64,000 nt of DNA from contig JAEZHI010000047.1 of NCBI GenBank assembly GCA_023436885.1, positions 1 through 64,000 on the forward strand, read 5' to 3'. Below are positions 1 through 7,950 of this stretch, piece after piece. The notes below the pieces were generated by a model. That model searched no databases, was not told the origin of the DNA, and saw only the letters and a list, made by a program, of their open reading frames with translations. The first letter of the stretch is position 1. Every line of letters starts with the position of its first letter. The position numbers were made by a program, and so were the translations under genes. The DNA is from Pseudomonadota bacterium. GTDB taxonomy: Bacteria; Pseudomonadota; Alphaproteobacteria; Rhizobiales; Pleomorphomonadaceae.

Positions 1-100
1 GGAGCCTCGATGACACCGGGTGAAAGCCCGATCCCCGCACGGTCGCCTGCCACCGGCCTCTCCGGGGCTGCTAACCGACGGAGAGGCCGCCTTCACCTTA
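1..100 (+). ncRNA. Possible truncated structured RNA (riboswitch-like or group II intron-like)
   Basis: The segment contains GGGTGAAAGCCCG (19-31) followed by ATCCCCGCAC and GCCTGCCACCGG, then a GGCCTCTCC/GGAGAGGCC inverted repeat (about 55-90). The first pieces resemble the GGTGAAA...CCCCGC core of cobalamin riboswitches. GGTGAAAG-type loops also occur near the 5' end of bacterial group II introns. The CAACTGT and GCCACTG boxes of a standard cobalamin element are not present, and the 5' part is cut off by the window. No cobalamin or transport gene follows directly, so this is a weak call. Confidence 0.2.
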
Positions 101-120
101 CCGCAGCACAGACGAACAAT

Positions 121-136
121 CCCCGCGAAGGCGGGG
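121..136. repeat. Short palindromic element CCCCGCGAAGGCGGGG
   Basis: A perfect 6-bp stem (CCCCGC/GCGGGG) around GAAG. Palindromes of the form CCCGCGAAGGCGGG are common dispersed intergenic elements in Rhizobiales genomes, which is general knowledge. Only one copy is seen in this window. Confidence 0.4.
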
Positions 137-147
137 ACCTCAGACAG

Positions 148-179
148 GATGGGGCGCGCGGTTGATATAGAGCCCCATC
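148..179. repeat. Inverted repeat, 8-bp arms
   Basis: GATGGGGC (148-155) and GCCCCATC (172-179) are perfect reverse complements with a 16-nt loop. No T-tract follows, so a terminator role is not supported. Function unknown. Confidence 0.35.
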
Positions 180-485
180 GATGCAGCGCGGAACGATCTC
201 TTTTCTCAATCGACCGAATCCAGTCTCTTCAAAAGCCGACCGAAATCAGCCAGAGCCCCGTCAGATGACGGGCTATCGGAGATGTGTGCATGCCTTGGCG
301 TATTTGTTGGATGGAAGCGCCGGTTACCCCTTCCTTAAGCAGAGCGCGGCTGAGGCAAAGTCGAACGCGCGATTTCCGATCAATTGCGCGCGGCAATCGT
401 CCAAACGTCGTTGAATCCAACAAGACCGGGCTGAGAAGCCAGCCTAGGCTCCGCAATATTCGATATTCTCCGGAGCAAAGCCGAC

Positions 486-1190
486 ATGACCTCGACTTCC
501 ACAAAGCCAACCGTTGTGCTCGTGCATGGAGCGTGGGGCGATGGCTCGAGCTGGCAAAAGGTGATCCCGTTTCTGCTCAAGAAGGGCATTGCCGTTGTCG
601 CCGTGCAGAATCCCACCTCGTCGCTGGCCGACGATGCTGCGGCGACCCGCCGGATCATGAACACGATCGAAGGGCCCATCGTTCTCGTCGGACACAGTTG
701 GGGCGGCGCCGTCATTACCGAGGCCGGCAACGACCCGAAAGTGAAGGCCCTTGTCTATGTCGCCGCCTTCGCCCCCAAGGAAGGGGAAAGCGTCGGCGAG
801 CAGGTAGGCCGTCATGCCGCGCCTCCTGCCCTGTCGCAGATAAGGAACGATGGGGCCGGCTATCTGACACTGTCGGAGGAGGGATGGGCAACGGCGGTTG
901 CGCAGGATCTTTCCAAGGAAGAAGCGCAGGTGCTGTCCGTCCTTCAGGCGCCGCTCTCGATCAGCACCTTCAATGACAAGGCGTCCGAAGCAGCCTGGCA
1001 GTCGCGTCCGAGCTGGTACATCGTTTCGACCGAGGATCACGCGGTCAGCGTCGACCTGCAGCGCGAGCTCGCCGCGATGATGGGCGCCAAGACAACCGAG
1101 CTCGTGGCCAGCCACATGTCGCCGCTGTCAAAGCCGGAAGCCGTGAGCGCTGTGATCCTTGAGGCCGTGGCGGCGGTCGAGGCATCCTGA
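486..1190 (+). CDS. Alpha/beta-hydrolase (salicylate esterase-like)
   Basis: A 234-residue single-domain alpha/beta-hydrolase, without signal peptide, so cytoplasmic. The oxyanion-hole motif HGAW is at residues 14-17, the nucleophile elbow GHSWGG places Ser71, and Asp184 (STED) and His210 (ASH) complete a plausible triad. The length and the HGAW/GHSWGG combination match the small plant-esterase-like (methylesterase/salicylate esterase) branch of bacterial hydrolases. It is a single gene, 194 bases before transketolase, and context gives no substrate. The fold is certain; the reaction (ester hydrolysis of a small molecule) is inferred. Confidence 0.85.
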   Translation: MTSTSTKPTVVLVHGAWGDGSSWQKVIPFLLKKGIAVVAVQNPTSSLADDAAATRRIMNTIEGPIVLVGHSWGGAVITEAGNDPKVKALVYVAAFAPKEGESVGEQVGRHAAPPALSQIRNDGAGYLTLSEEGWATAVAQDLSKEEAQVLSVLQAPLSISTFNDKASEAAWQSRPSWYIVSTEDHAVSVDLQRELAAMMGAKTTELVASHMSPLSKPEAVSAVILEAVAAVEAS

Positions 1191-1297
1191 CCCTGCCCAT
1201 TCCTTGCGTTGGGACGCCCCGTGCCGACTTCGTACCGACCGCCCAGGGGAACCGATGGCGAGTTTGGGGCGTTCAAGGACTTATTGAGTTTAGGGAA

Positions 1298-1340
1298 GCT
1301 CGCCAAGCGTTGGCGAGCCGCCAACGAGTTCCGCGTTGGC
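1298..1340 (+). promoter_or_regulatory. Tandem hairpins in the leader of transketolase
   Basis: Hairpin 1 (1298-1318) has a perfect 9-bp stem, GCTCGCCAA/TTGGCGAGC, with loop GCG. Hairpin 2 (1320-1340) has a 7-bp stem, GCCAACG/CGTTGGC, with a 7-nt loop. The octamer GCGTTGGC occurs in both (1307-1314 and 1333-1340), so strands could exchange between alternative folds. The pair ends 44 bases before the transketolase start. It could be a leader control element or the terminator of the upstream hydrolase; the short CGCGTTTT after it is only a weak T-run. Confidence 0.4.
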
Positions 1341-1384
1341 TCGCCCGCGTTTTGCAATAGTGTTTTCAAAGGAGCCGGCAGCCA

Positions 1385-3472
1385 ATGACGGACACTCTTA
1401 CCCGTAAGCACGGCGCCGTGCGCGAGGATGGGTCAAACGCCCGTCTCGCCATCGACACCATACGCACGCTCGCCATGGATGCGGTGCAAAAGGCCAATTC
1501 CGGCCACCCCGGCACGCCGATGGCGCTTGCGCCAATCGCTCATACACTGTGGACGCGCTTCCTGCGCTACGATCCGGAAACGCCGGATTGGCCTAACCGC
1601 GATCGCTTCGTGCTTTCCTGCGGCCATGCGTCGATGCTGCTCTATGCGCTATTGCACCTGGCCGACGTCAAGGAAATCGACGCCGACGGCAAGCCGACCG
1701 GCCAGCCTGCGGTCAGCCTCGATGATATCAAGCAATTCCGCCAGATGGGCTCCAAGACCCCCGGCCACCCCGAATATCGGATGACCACCGGCGTCGAGAC
1801 CACGACCGGCCCTCTCGGCCAGGGCTGCGGCAACTCGGTCGGGATGGCGATTGCGTCGCGCTGGCTTGCGGCCACCTTCAATCGCGACGGCTTCACTCTG
1901 TTCGATAACGACATTTACGTCATCTGCTCGGACGGCGATGTGATGGAGGGCGTCGCCAGCGAGGCCGCGTCGCTCGCCGGCCAACTGCGCGTGTCGAACC
2001 TCTGCTGGATCTATGACGACAACCACATCACCATCGAGGGGGATACCAAGCTCGCCTTTGACGAGGATGTCGGCAAACGCTTCGAGGCTTATGGCTGGAA
2101 CGTGATCCATGTCGACGACGCCGAGGACATCGAAGCGTTCGCGAGCGCGATCGAAACATTCAAGGCGACCGACGACCGGCCGACGCTGATCGTGGTCCGT
2201 TCGGTCATCGGCATCGGCTTCCCGACGCGCGCCGGTACCCACAAGGCGCACAGCGACGCGCCAGGAGAGGAAGAGATCCGCGGCGCCAAGAAAAGCTATG
2301 GCTGGCCCGAGGATGCGCAATTCCTTGTTCCGCCCGAAGCAAAAGCCCAAGTCTCCGGCGCGGTGTCGGAACGTGGCAAGCCGCTGCGCGAAGCGTGGGA
2401 GGCGACGTTCGCGCGCTATCGCGAGGCCTATCCGGATCTCGCCACGGCGCTCGACGAACTTCGCCAAGGCAAGCTGTCGGGCGACTGGGAAGACGCCCTG
2501 CCGACCTTCGAGGCCGACGCCAAGGGTATCGCCAGCCGCGAGGCGAGCGGCAAGGTGATCAACGCCATCGCCCCAAAGGCGCCGTGGCTGGTCGGCGGTG
2601 CTGCCGATCTCTCGCCTTCCACCAAGACCGACGTGAAGGACGCCCCCTCGCTCGAAGCGGCCACGCCAAGCGGCCGTAATATGCACTTTGGCATCCGCGA
2701 ACACGCCATGGGGTCGATCGCCAACGGTATGGCCTTGACCTATTTGCGGCCATACACCGGCACGTTCATGGTCTTCTCGGACTATATGCGGCCGCCCATC
2801 CGGCTCGCCGCGATCATGGAGCTGCCGGTCATCTTTGTGTTCACGCACGATTCGATCGGCGTCGGCGAGGACGGGCCCACCCATCAGCCGATCGAGCAGC
2901 TTGCCGCGCTCCGCGCCATCCCCGGCCTCGACACCATCCGGCCGGGCGATGCCAACGAGGTGTCGGTCGCGTGGAAGGTCGCGCTGACGCACACACGGGA
3001 GCCGACCGCCTTGATCTTCTCGCGCCAGGCGATCCCGACGCTCGATCGCTCCAAATATGCTCCGGCCTCGGGCTTGGAGAAAGGGGGCTATGTGCTCGCC
3101 GATTGCGAGGGCGACCCGGAGATCATTCTGATCGCTACCGGTTCCGAGCTGCCGATGGTCGTCGGTGCCCACGAGAAGTTGACCGCCGAGGGCGTCAAAA
3201 GCCGCGTCGTGTCGCTGCCGAGCTGGTATCTTTTCGAGAAGCAGGACAAAGCCTATCGGGAGAGCGTTCTTCCGCCCAGGATTCGCACGCGGTTAGCAGT
3301 GGAGCAGGCGGGCGCGATAGGCTGGGATCGTTACGTGACCTCCGAGGGCGCGACGATCACCATGTCCACGTTCGGAGCTTCGGCACCGATCGCCAAGCTG
3401 CAGGAAAAGTTCGGCTTCACTCTCGATAATGTCTGCAAGGTCGCACGCGAATTGATGGAAAAAGCCAATTGA
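1385..3472 (+). CDS. tkt: Transketolase
   Basis: A 695-residue thiamine-diphosphate enzyme of the pentose phosphate pathway, moving two-carbon ketol units between sugar phosphates in the cytosol. The diphosphate/metal loop DGDVMEG is near residues 183-189, followed by YDDN and ITIEGDT. The pyrimidine domain shows HFGIREHAMG and THDSIGVGEDGPTHQP, both characteristic of transketolase. The length is slightly above the usual 660-670. The ATG at 1385 has AAAGGAG 10 bases upstream. It is followed with a 4-nt frame contact by the HAD gene, implying co-transcription. Identification is secure; it may be one of several paralogues in the genome. Confidence 0.97.
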   Translation: MTDTLTRKHGAVREDGSNARLAIDTIRTLAMDAVQKANSGHPGTPMALAPIAHTLWTRFLRYDPETPDWPNRDRFVLSCGHASMLLYALLHLADVKEIDADGKPTGQPAVSLDDIKQFRQMGSKTPGHPEYRMTTGVETTTGPLGQGCGNSVGMAIASRWLAATFNRDGFTLFDNDIYVICSDGDVMEGVASEAASLAGQLRVSNLCWIYDDNHITIEGDTKLAFDEDVGKRFEAYGWNVIHVDDAEDIEAFASAIETFKATDDRPTLIVVRSVIGIGFPTRAGTHKAHSDAPGEEEIRGAKKSYGWPEDAQFLVPPEAKAQVSGAVSERGKPLREAWEATFARYREAYPDLATALDELRQGKLSGDWEDALPTFEADAKGIASREASGKVINAIAPKAPWLVGGAADLSPSTKTDVKDAPSLEAATPSGRNMHFGIREHAMGSIANGMALTYLRPYTGTFMVFSDYMRPPIRLAAIMELPVIFVFTHDSIGVGEDGPTHQPIEQLAALRAIPGLDTIRPGDANEVSVAWKVALTHTREPTALIFSRQAIPTLDRSKYAPASGLEKGGYVLADCEGDPEIILIATGSELPMVVGAHEKLTAEGVKSRVVSLPSWYLFEKQDKAYRESVLPPRIRTRLAVEQAGAIGWDRYVTSEGATITMSTFGASAPIAKLQEKFGFTLDNVCKVARELMEKAN

Positions 3473-3540
3473 GCAGCCCAGTCGATATGCCGGGTACTGA
3501 AGGCCGATTGTTCCCTTCGTCGGCGCCGGAATTGCCAGGA

Positions 3541-4353
3541 ATGAGCGTTCGTCTCGTCATATCGGATATTGATGGCACGCTCGTCCGGAGCGACAAGAGC
3601 CTGAGCGATAGCGTCGTCGCGGCGATGCGGCGACTGATGGCCACCGGAATCAAGGTGTCGCTGATCAGCGCGAGGCCGCCGAGCGGGATGCTGTGGATTG
3701 CCGAACGGCTTGGTCTGACGACCGAGATCGGCGCGTTCAACGGCGGAACGATCGTCAAGCCGGACGGAACGTTGGTCGCAGCCGCCCGGATTGCACCCGG
3801 CGTGGCGAAGCGCGCCCTAGAAATGATCGACGACCCGCGGATCATGATTTGGCTGTTCAGCCATGGCTGCTGGTACGCCGCGCGGTCCGACGTGACTCAC
3901 ACCGAAAGCGAGCGGATTTCGGCCAGGCAGGAGCCGATCCTCATCGACGATTTTTCGACGCAGCTTGGCGCGGTCGACAAGATCGTGGCGGTCAGCGACG
4001 ATCATGCGCTGTTGGCCGATCTTGAAGGCAGGGTCGCCAAGGCACTCGGACACGATGCCAGCGTCATGCGCTCGCAGCTCCATTATCTCGACATCACCGC
4101 GCCCGCTGCGAACAAGGGTGATGGTGTCGCCGCGCTCGCCAGCGCCGCTGGTGTCGATCTCCGTGACGTCGTCGTGATCGGGGACCAGCGAAACGACATG
4201 GCGATGTTCGCACGCGCCGGTTTCTCGATTGCCATGGCGCAGGGGCCGGCGGAGGTCCGAGCCTCGGCCAATTGCGTCACAGCGTCCAACGACGAGGACG
4301 GTGTCGCACAGGCGGTCGACCGCATCATCCTGCCGATGGTAAACAGAAAATGA
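3541..4353 (+). CDS. Cof-type HAD hydrolase (sugar phosphatase)
   Basis: A 270-residue haloacid-dehalogenase-fold phosphatase of the Cof/YidA type. Motif I DIDGTL has nucleophile Asp9 and Asp11, motif II is ISAR, and motif III/IV GDQRNDMAMF lies near residue 215, with a C2-type cap between. Such enzymes dephosphorylate sugar phosphates or similar metabolites in the cytosol. The frame is open upstream to a TTG at 3469 that overlaps the transketolase stop. I prefer the ATG at 3541 because homology begins there and the length fits the family. Its place behind transketolase suggests sugar-phosphate housekeeping; the exact substrate is unknown. Confidence 0.85.
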   Translation: MSVRLVISDIDGTLVRSDKSLSDSVVAAMRRLMATGIKVSLISARPPSGMLWIAERLGLTTEIGAFNGGTIVKPDGTLVAAARIAPGVAKRALEMIDDPRIMIWLFSHGCWYAARSDVTHTESERISARQEPILIDDFSTQLGAVDKIVAVSDDHALLADLEGRVAKALGHDASVMRSQLHYLDITAPAANKGDGVAALASAAGVDLRDVVVIGDQRNDMAMFARAGFSIAMAQGPAEVRASANCVTASNDEDGVAQAVDRIILPMVNRK

Positions 4354-4410
4354 ACAACCTGCTGAGGGCGCCGTCAGTTCTCCCAGCCGATTTTGGACGG
4401 TTTACCAATA

Positions 4411-4447
4411 AGTTCGGGCGGTAGATCGGACTGGTGCCGATCGAACT
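4411..4447. repeat. Nested inverted repeat in the HAD-GH130 gap
   Basis: GATCGG (4424-4429) and CCGATC (4437-4442) pair around a 7-nt loop. The outer arms AGTTCG (4411-4416) and CGAACT (4442-4447) are also complementary, sharing one base with the inner arm. The element sits in the 219-base gap ahead of the GH130-like gene. It could be an operator or part of a leader structure; no T-run follows. Confidence 0.3.
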
Positions 4448-4572
4448 TGCATTGACACTACGGACGGACCGCTCGGCGTAGAGACCCGGAGCTGTCGTCG
4501 ATGATCCGCTGCGATTACGGCGGCGACGCAAAGTGAGCCTTGAGGGCATCATGATAAGCGGAGAGCGAGCTC

Positions 4573-5865
4573 ATGAGCGAAGACCTGTTCACCTTTTCCG
4601 GCCTTCACCTGCGGCCCGATCCGTCGCGCACGGTGATCAAGCCGTTCAGCGTCGATTATCCAGAACCGTTTCGAGAGTCCGCCGTTCCGCGCATGCGCAC
4701 AGTCATCGAACGCGTGCTGTCAATGGACGAGAACACATGCCGCAGTCAATGCGAAGCGGCCATTGCCTCGCTCTCCGAACGGCATCGCAACGTCGAGAAA
4801 ATGTTGATCCGACGGTTCGAGGAGGTGAATGAATTCCTTCCGGACAATGTCACGGCGACACCTCACGAACAGCTTCTGATCGGTTCCTACCTGTCCGCCG
4901 AGTACTCGTTCGAAGCGGCGGCCCTTTTCAATCCCAGCATGATCATGCGGATGAACCAGAAAGATGCACCGGCCGACGGACTCAATTTCATTCTGTCGCT
5001 GCGCGGCATCGGCGAAGGACATGTTTCCTCCGTCACCTTCCGCACCGGTTGCTGGAGTGCGACCAAAGGTTTCACGGTCGACGACCCTGGACCCTGGGTG
5101 ACCTCGCCGCGCATCGAGGGAACGGCTGAGGGCCACTTTCCCGGAACGACACGGGTGATCTGTGAAGGCAGCGAGGGACCTGCCGAGAGCGTTCTGTTCC
5201 CGGTGACGCCAAGCCAGCGGCAAGGGATCGAGGATTTGCGCATGGTCCGCTTCACCGGCGAGGACGGCACGCCGAGTTTCCTGGGCACCTATACCGCCTT
5301 CGATGGGCGCAACGCCCGGTGCGAGCTGTTTCGAGGCACCGGTGTCAACACATTTGAGCTGACCGAACTCAAGGGATCGGTGCCTGCCAGCAAGGGGATG
5401 GCGCTGTTCCCCCGCCTCGTCGATGGACGATTCAACATGATCGGCCGGCAGGACAACGAAAATCTGTGGCTGATCGCGTCGGATGATATCACGACGTGGG
5501 ATGGCGGCAGCAAGCTCGTCTCTCCGCGTTACCCATGGGAGTTCGTCCAGATGGGCAATTGCGGCTCGCCGATTGAAATCGACGAGGGGTGGCTGGTCAT
5601 CACCCATGGTGTCGGCATGATGCGCAACTATTCCATGGGTGCCTGTCTGCTGGACAAGACCAATCCCGCCAAGCTGCTCGCGCGCACGCCCGAACCGATC
5701 CTGAAGCCCAGCGCCAATGAGCGTCACGGCTATGTGCCCAACGTCGTCTATAGCTGCGGCGCTATCGTCCATGACCGGACTCTGCTTCTTCCCTATGGCG
5801 TGGCTGACAACTTCGCGACTTTCGCGAGCTGCAGCGTAGATGCACTGCTGACGTTGATGAACTGA
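4573..5865 (+). CDS. Glycoside hydrolase family 130-like protein (beta-mannoside phosphorylase type)
   Basis: A 430-residue protein resembling the five-bladed beta-propeller family GH130, whose members phosphorolyse or hydrolyse beta-1,2- or beta-1,4-mannosides. The N-terminal 100 residues form a helical extension. The FNPSM segment near residue 117 is typical of a GH130 active-site strand, and later blades carry repeated W/G-rich turns (TWDGGSK, PRYPWEF). There is no signal peptide, so action on imported sugar is likely. The ATG is preceded by GGAGAG. The neighbouring HAD and transketolase genes fit sugar metabolism. Subfamily and substrate cannot be decided by eye. Confidence 0.7.
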   Translation: MSEDLFTFSGLHLRPDPSRTVIKPFSVDYPEPFRESAVPRMRTVIERVLSMDENTCRSQCEAAIASLSERHRNVEKMLIRRFEEVNEFLPDNVTATPHEQLLIGSYLSAEYSFEAAALFNPSMIMRMNQKDAPADGLNFILSLRGIGEGHVSSVTFRTGCWSATKGFTVDDPGPWVTSPRIEGTAEGHFPGTTRVICEGSEGPAESVLFPVTPSQRQGIEDLRMVRFTGEDGTPSFLGTYTAFDGRNARCELFRGTGVNTFELTELKGSVPASKGMALFPRLVDGRFNMIGRQDNENLWLIASDDITTWDGGSKLVSPRYPWEFVQMGNCGSPIEIDEGWLVITHGVGMMRNYSMGACLLDKTNPAKLLARTPEPILKPSANERHGYVPNVVYSCGAIVHDRTLLLPYGVADNFATFASCSVDALLTLMN

Positions 5866-6270
5866 GCGCTGGATTGCGTCGATCTCTCCAGCGGCAAGGC
5901 AATTCCAGCAAACTTGGGACCCGGTTTGCGTCCGGAATAGCCGTGAAACAAATGGTCAGAGCATACCCGGTAAATCCAGGCATACCGTCTGCTGCCGTCA
6001 TCGACCAAAAATGACAGATCACACATTCTCAATGGCTTAAATCCGCGCTTTCAGCGCTACCGCTGAGGTCTTTTCATACCGTCTGCTCTTACCCTTCTAT
6101 GTCCTGAAACCCGGAAATCGGATAATTTTATTGCCCCCACACGCAATGAATCTCCGTCCCAACGCCCGTTTTTCTATACACGCGCGAAAGGCAGACGGTT
6201 TTGAGGAATGGGATGGCATGGCGAGGGATCTGGCCCAATCGTGGTCTCGCCCCTCTGATTGTCCAAATGC
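5866..6270. other. Intergenic region between GH130-like gene and toxin gene
   Basis: About 400 bases separate these convergent genes. No supported coding region is present. It holds a 13-base direct repeat (CATACCGTCTGCT at 5981 and 6075) and a small GCGCT/AGCGC hairpin (6045-6057). Nothing resembling an RNA gene or a mobile element end is visible. Confidence 0.45.
5981..6087. repeat. 13-bp direct repeat pair CATACCGTCTGCT
   Basis: Identical 13-mers at 5981-5993 and 6075-6087, starting 94 bases apart in the non-coding gap. They could be the scar of a small duplication or insertion, or recognition half-sites. No transposase remnant lies between them. Confidence 0.35.
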
Positions 6271-6651
6271 TCAGATCAGGCGCCGGCGGAACCATTCAGC
6301 AAGTGCCCCCTCGTCGATCTCTCCACCGGCCAGCGCTTGCATGAGCCGAACGGCTTCGATCTTCTCAAAAGCGAGACGGGCGCCATTGTCGGCGAGAAAC
6401 AAGCGCGCGGCGATCCAGGCGATGCGCTTGTTGCCGTCGGCGAAGGGATGATTGCGGGCAAGACCGAAAGCGTATGCGGCAGCCAGATCAGCAACATCCG
6501 GATCGCCGTAATTGGCAAGGTTGAGCGGCCGAGCCAGCGCTGACTCCAGCGCACCGCTATCGCGAAGTCCGGCAAGACCGCCATGCTCGGCGATCTGCCG
6601 GTCATGAATGGCCAGTATGACGGGCAAACCGATCCAGCGCCAATCGGTCAC
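6271..6651 (-). CDS. doc: Doc-type (Fic-fold) toxin of a toxin-antitoxin pair
   Basis: A 126-residue death-on-curing protein. The Fic-fold catalytic motif reads HPFADGNKR (His68), the Doc version with DGNKR rather than DGNGR. Phage P1 Doc phosphorylates elongation factor Tu and so stops translation, and this protein is expected to do the same. Length and the opening GLPVILAIHDRQI agree with the family. It overlaps the end of the upstream antitoxin gene by 4 nt, the usual antitoxin-first arrangement. No inactivating change is visible. Confidence 0.92.
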   Translation of the reverse strand: MTDWRWIGLPVILAIHDRQIAEHGGLAGLRDSGALESALARPLNLANYGDPDVADLAAAYAFGLARNHPFADGNKRIAWIAARLFLADNGARLAFEKIEAVRLMQALAGGEIDEGALAEWFRRRLI

Positions 6652-6872
6652 TTTGCAAGCACATGCAGAATGTCGCGATCTTCCTGCATGATCGCTTCGG
6701 CTGCCGCCATTTGCCGCTCGAAGTCCGGATCAAGCGGCGTCAGACGATAACCATCCGGCGCTTCAGTCAGATAGAGAACATCGCCTTTGGCGACCTTCAA
6801 TCGCGCCAATGCTTCCTTCGGCAGGATGACTCCTGCCGACGCGCCGACCGTGGTGACCTTGAGCTTGAGCAT
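6648..6872 (-). CDS. AbrB/MazE-type antitoxin
   Basis: A 74-residue antitoxin with an N-terminal swapped-hairpin AbrB DNA-binding domain (KVTTVGASAGVILPKEAL, residues 4-21) and an acidic, helical C-terminal tail that should block the Doc partner. I chose the ATG at 6872 over an upstream in-frame start because GGGAG lies 8-12 bases ahead and the AbrB domain begins there. It lies directly before and overlaps the toxin gene. Autoregulation through the TATAAT-N4-ATTATA palindrome just upstream is likely. Pairing of an AbrB-type antitoxin with Doc (rather than Phd) is known in many bacteria. Confidence 0.88.
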   Translation of the reverse strand: MLKLKVTTVGASAGVILPKEALARLKVAKGDVLYLTEAPDGYRLTPLDPDFERQMAAAEAIMQEDRDILHVLAK

Positions 6873-6889
6873 GACGAAACTCCCAAGAT

Positions 6890-6905
6890 TATAATCAACA
6901 TTATA
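6890..6905 (-). promoter_or_regulatory. Palindromic operator/promoter of the toxin-antitoxin operon
   Basis: TATAAT-CAAC-ATTATA is a perfect 6-bp inverted repeat ending 17 bases before the antitoxin start. Each arm also reads as a -10 hexamer on the minus strand. It is the obvious site for AbrB-type autorepression. Inference from position and symmetry. Confidence 0.5.
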
Positions 6906-6957
6906 TAGCTCGAAAGCTGCCGCCTGCAAAGCGCGCATCAGACGCAACGCAACGTGC

Positions 6958-7761
6958 TTACGCTCGTTCGAGATTGCCGAGATAGAGCGACAGCAGCTGC
7001 GTCTGCGAGGAGATGTCGAGCTTGCGGTAGACGTTGCGCCGGTGGACCTTGACGGTGCCGGTGGAAATGCCGAGCCGGAGTCCTATCGCTTCAGACGAAT
7101 GGCCCTGCAGCACTAGGTCGACGATCGCCGCCTCGCGCTGGGTGAGGCCGAGACGCGCCCAGACACCGGACGCCGCGCCGCCGCCCTCGGGTGGCGCGGT
7201 CGGAACGGTCGCGGCACCGGCAAAGTGGGCGCTCATGTCGCCGAGCCCCGTCCGCACCAGCGCGAGAACCAGCGGGGCAGCAGCCCTCAGGACGTTGATC
7301 TCGGCCGGCGAGAACTCGCCGCTCTTCTCCAGCCGCATCAGCGACAGGACCACGCCAATGCCGGCGGAGAGCGGCACGAAGAAACCGACCTCTTCGGCCA
7401 GCCGGGTCTCGCCGTAATAGGTGCGGTAATATTCGCTGACGAAGAAGCGGTCCGGCGCCAGCTCGCGCATGCGGAAGAAGCCGGAACGGCCGGCCCGGGT
7501 CGCGTGATAGAAGGGGTCGAGCAGGAAGGCGCCCGCCTGGTAGACGGTGACGTGGATGTCATATTTCTGGGCGTCGAACGTGTCGTAGAAATCGAAAGGC
7601 CGCTCCTCGCCCCGGTAGGCAAAACCCACGGCATTGTCGAAATGCACCAGTGATTTCATCAGGCTGCGAAAGACGGCACCAGTCTCGCGCTCGGACAGCG
7701 GGCGGCGTTCGACAACCGGCATCAGGCTGGCAAACAGAGCATTCACGTCGACAGCCACCAT
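6958..7761 (-). CDS. LuxR-family transcriptional regulator
   Basis: A 267-residue regulator. The C-terminal 60 residues (about 208-262) are a LuxR-type helix-turn-helix: LTQREAAIVDLVLQG, then a GISTGTVKVHRRNVYRKL recognition segment. The N-terminal 170 residues look like a GAF/PAS-like ligand domain and lack the ATPase motifs of MalT-type proteins and the phospho-acceptor of response regulators. It is divergent from the Pot-type transporter operon starting at 7951 and is its probable regulator. The ligand is unknown; it may be the transported compound. Confidence 0.85.
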   Translation of the reverse strand: MVAVDVNALFASLMPVVERRPLSERETGAVFRSLMKSLVHFDNAVGFAYRGEERPFDFYDTFDAQKYDIHVTVYQAGAFLLDPFYHATRAGRSGFFRMRELAPDRFFVSEYYRTYYGETRLAEEVGFFVPLSAGIGVVLSLMRLEKSGEFSPAEINVLRAAAPLVLALVRTGLGDMSAHFAGAATVPTAPPEGGGAASGVWARLGLTQREAAIVDLVLQGHSSEAIGLRLGISTGTVKVHRRNVYRKLDISSQTQLLSLYLGNLERA

Positions 7762-7839
7762 CTACCCCCTGGGAGAACCTGAGACCCGATTCCGGCAACC
7801 GGGACGATATACTCCTCGCCTCCGGCCACCTACGTGGAA

Positions 7840-7857
7840 ATACCTCTTTTGGGGTAT
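7840..7857. promoter_or_regulatory. Candidate LuxR operator between luxR-type gene and transporter operon
   Basis: ATACC-N8-GGTAT is an inverted repeat in the 189-base divergent gap, overlapping an AT-rich GGGGTATATACC stretch. Its 18-bp length and central placement are typical of LuxR-type dimer sites. No binding data; positional inference. Confidence 0.35.
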
Positions 7858-7950
7858 ATACCTTCGGCGTGCTTCCTGTGACGCTGCCTTCGAGGTCGAC
7901 GGAGTTCAGAGGCAAAACGCCCGCCTCCGTCCAAACCGCAGGGATCAACT

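Larger units (their letters stand above)
1..485. other. Gene-free left margin
   Basis: No convincing coding region is seen before the hydrolase start at 486; the short open frames here have no family resemblance. The stretch holds a possibly structured RNA-like segment at the very edge, a CCCCGCGAAGGCGGGG palindrome (121-136) and a GATGGGGC/GCCCCATC inverted repeat (148-179). The last 60 bases should contain the promoter of the hydrolase, but no clear -35/-10 pair is visible. Confidence 0.5.

Noticed and set aside
1..100. A confident cobalamin riboswitch call
   Set aside because: The CAACTGT and GCCACTG boxes are missing and no cobalamin-related gene follows. Kept only as a low-confidence structured RNA.
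1649..3172. A 507-codon minus-strand open frame opposite transketolase
   Set aside because: Shadow of the transketolase gene; Arg/Gly/Asp-rich and without recognisable motifs.
3469..3540. TTG start for the HAD phosphatase overlapping the transketolase stop
   Set aside because: It would add 24 residues with no family similarity; the ATG at 3541 begins just before the catalytic motif. The TTG start remains possible.
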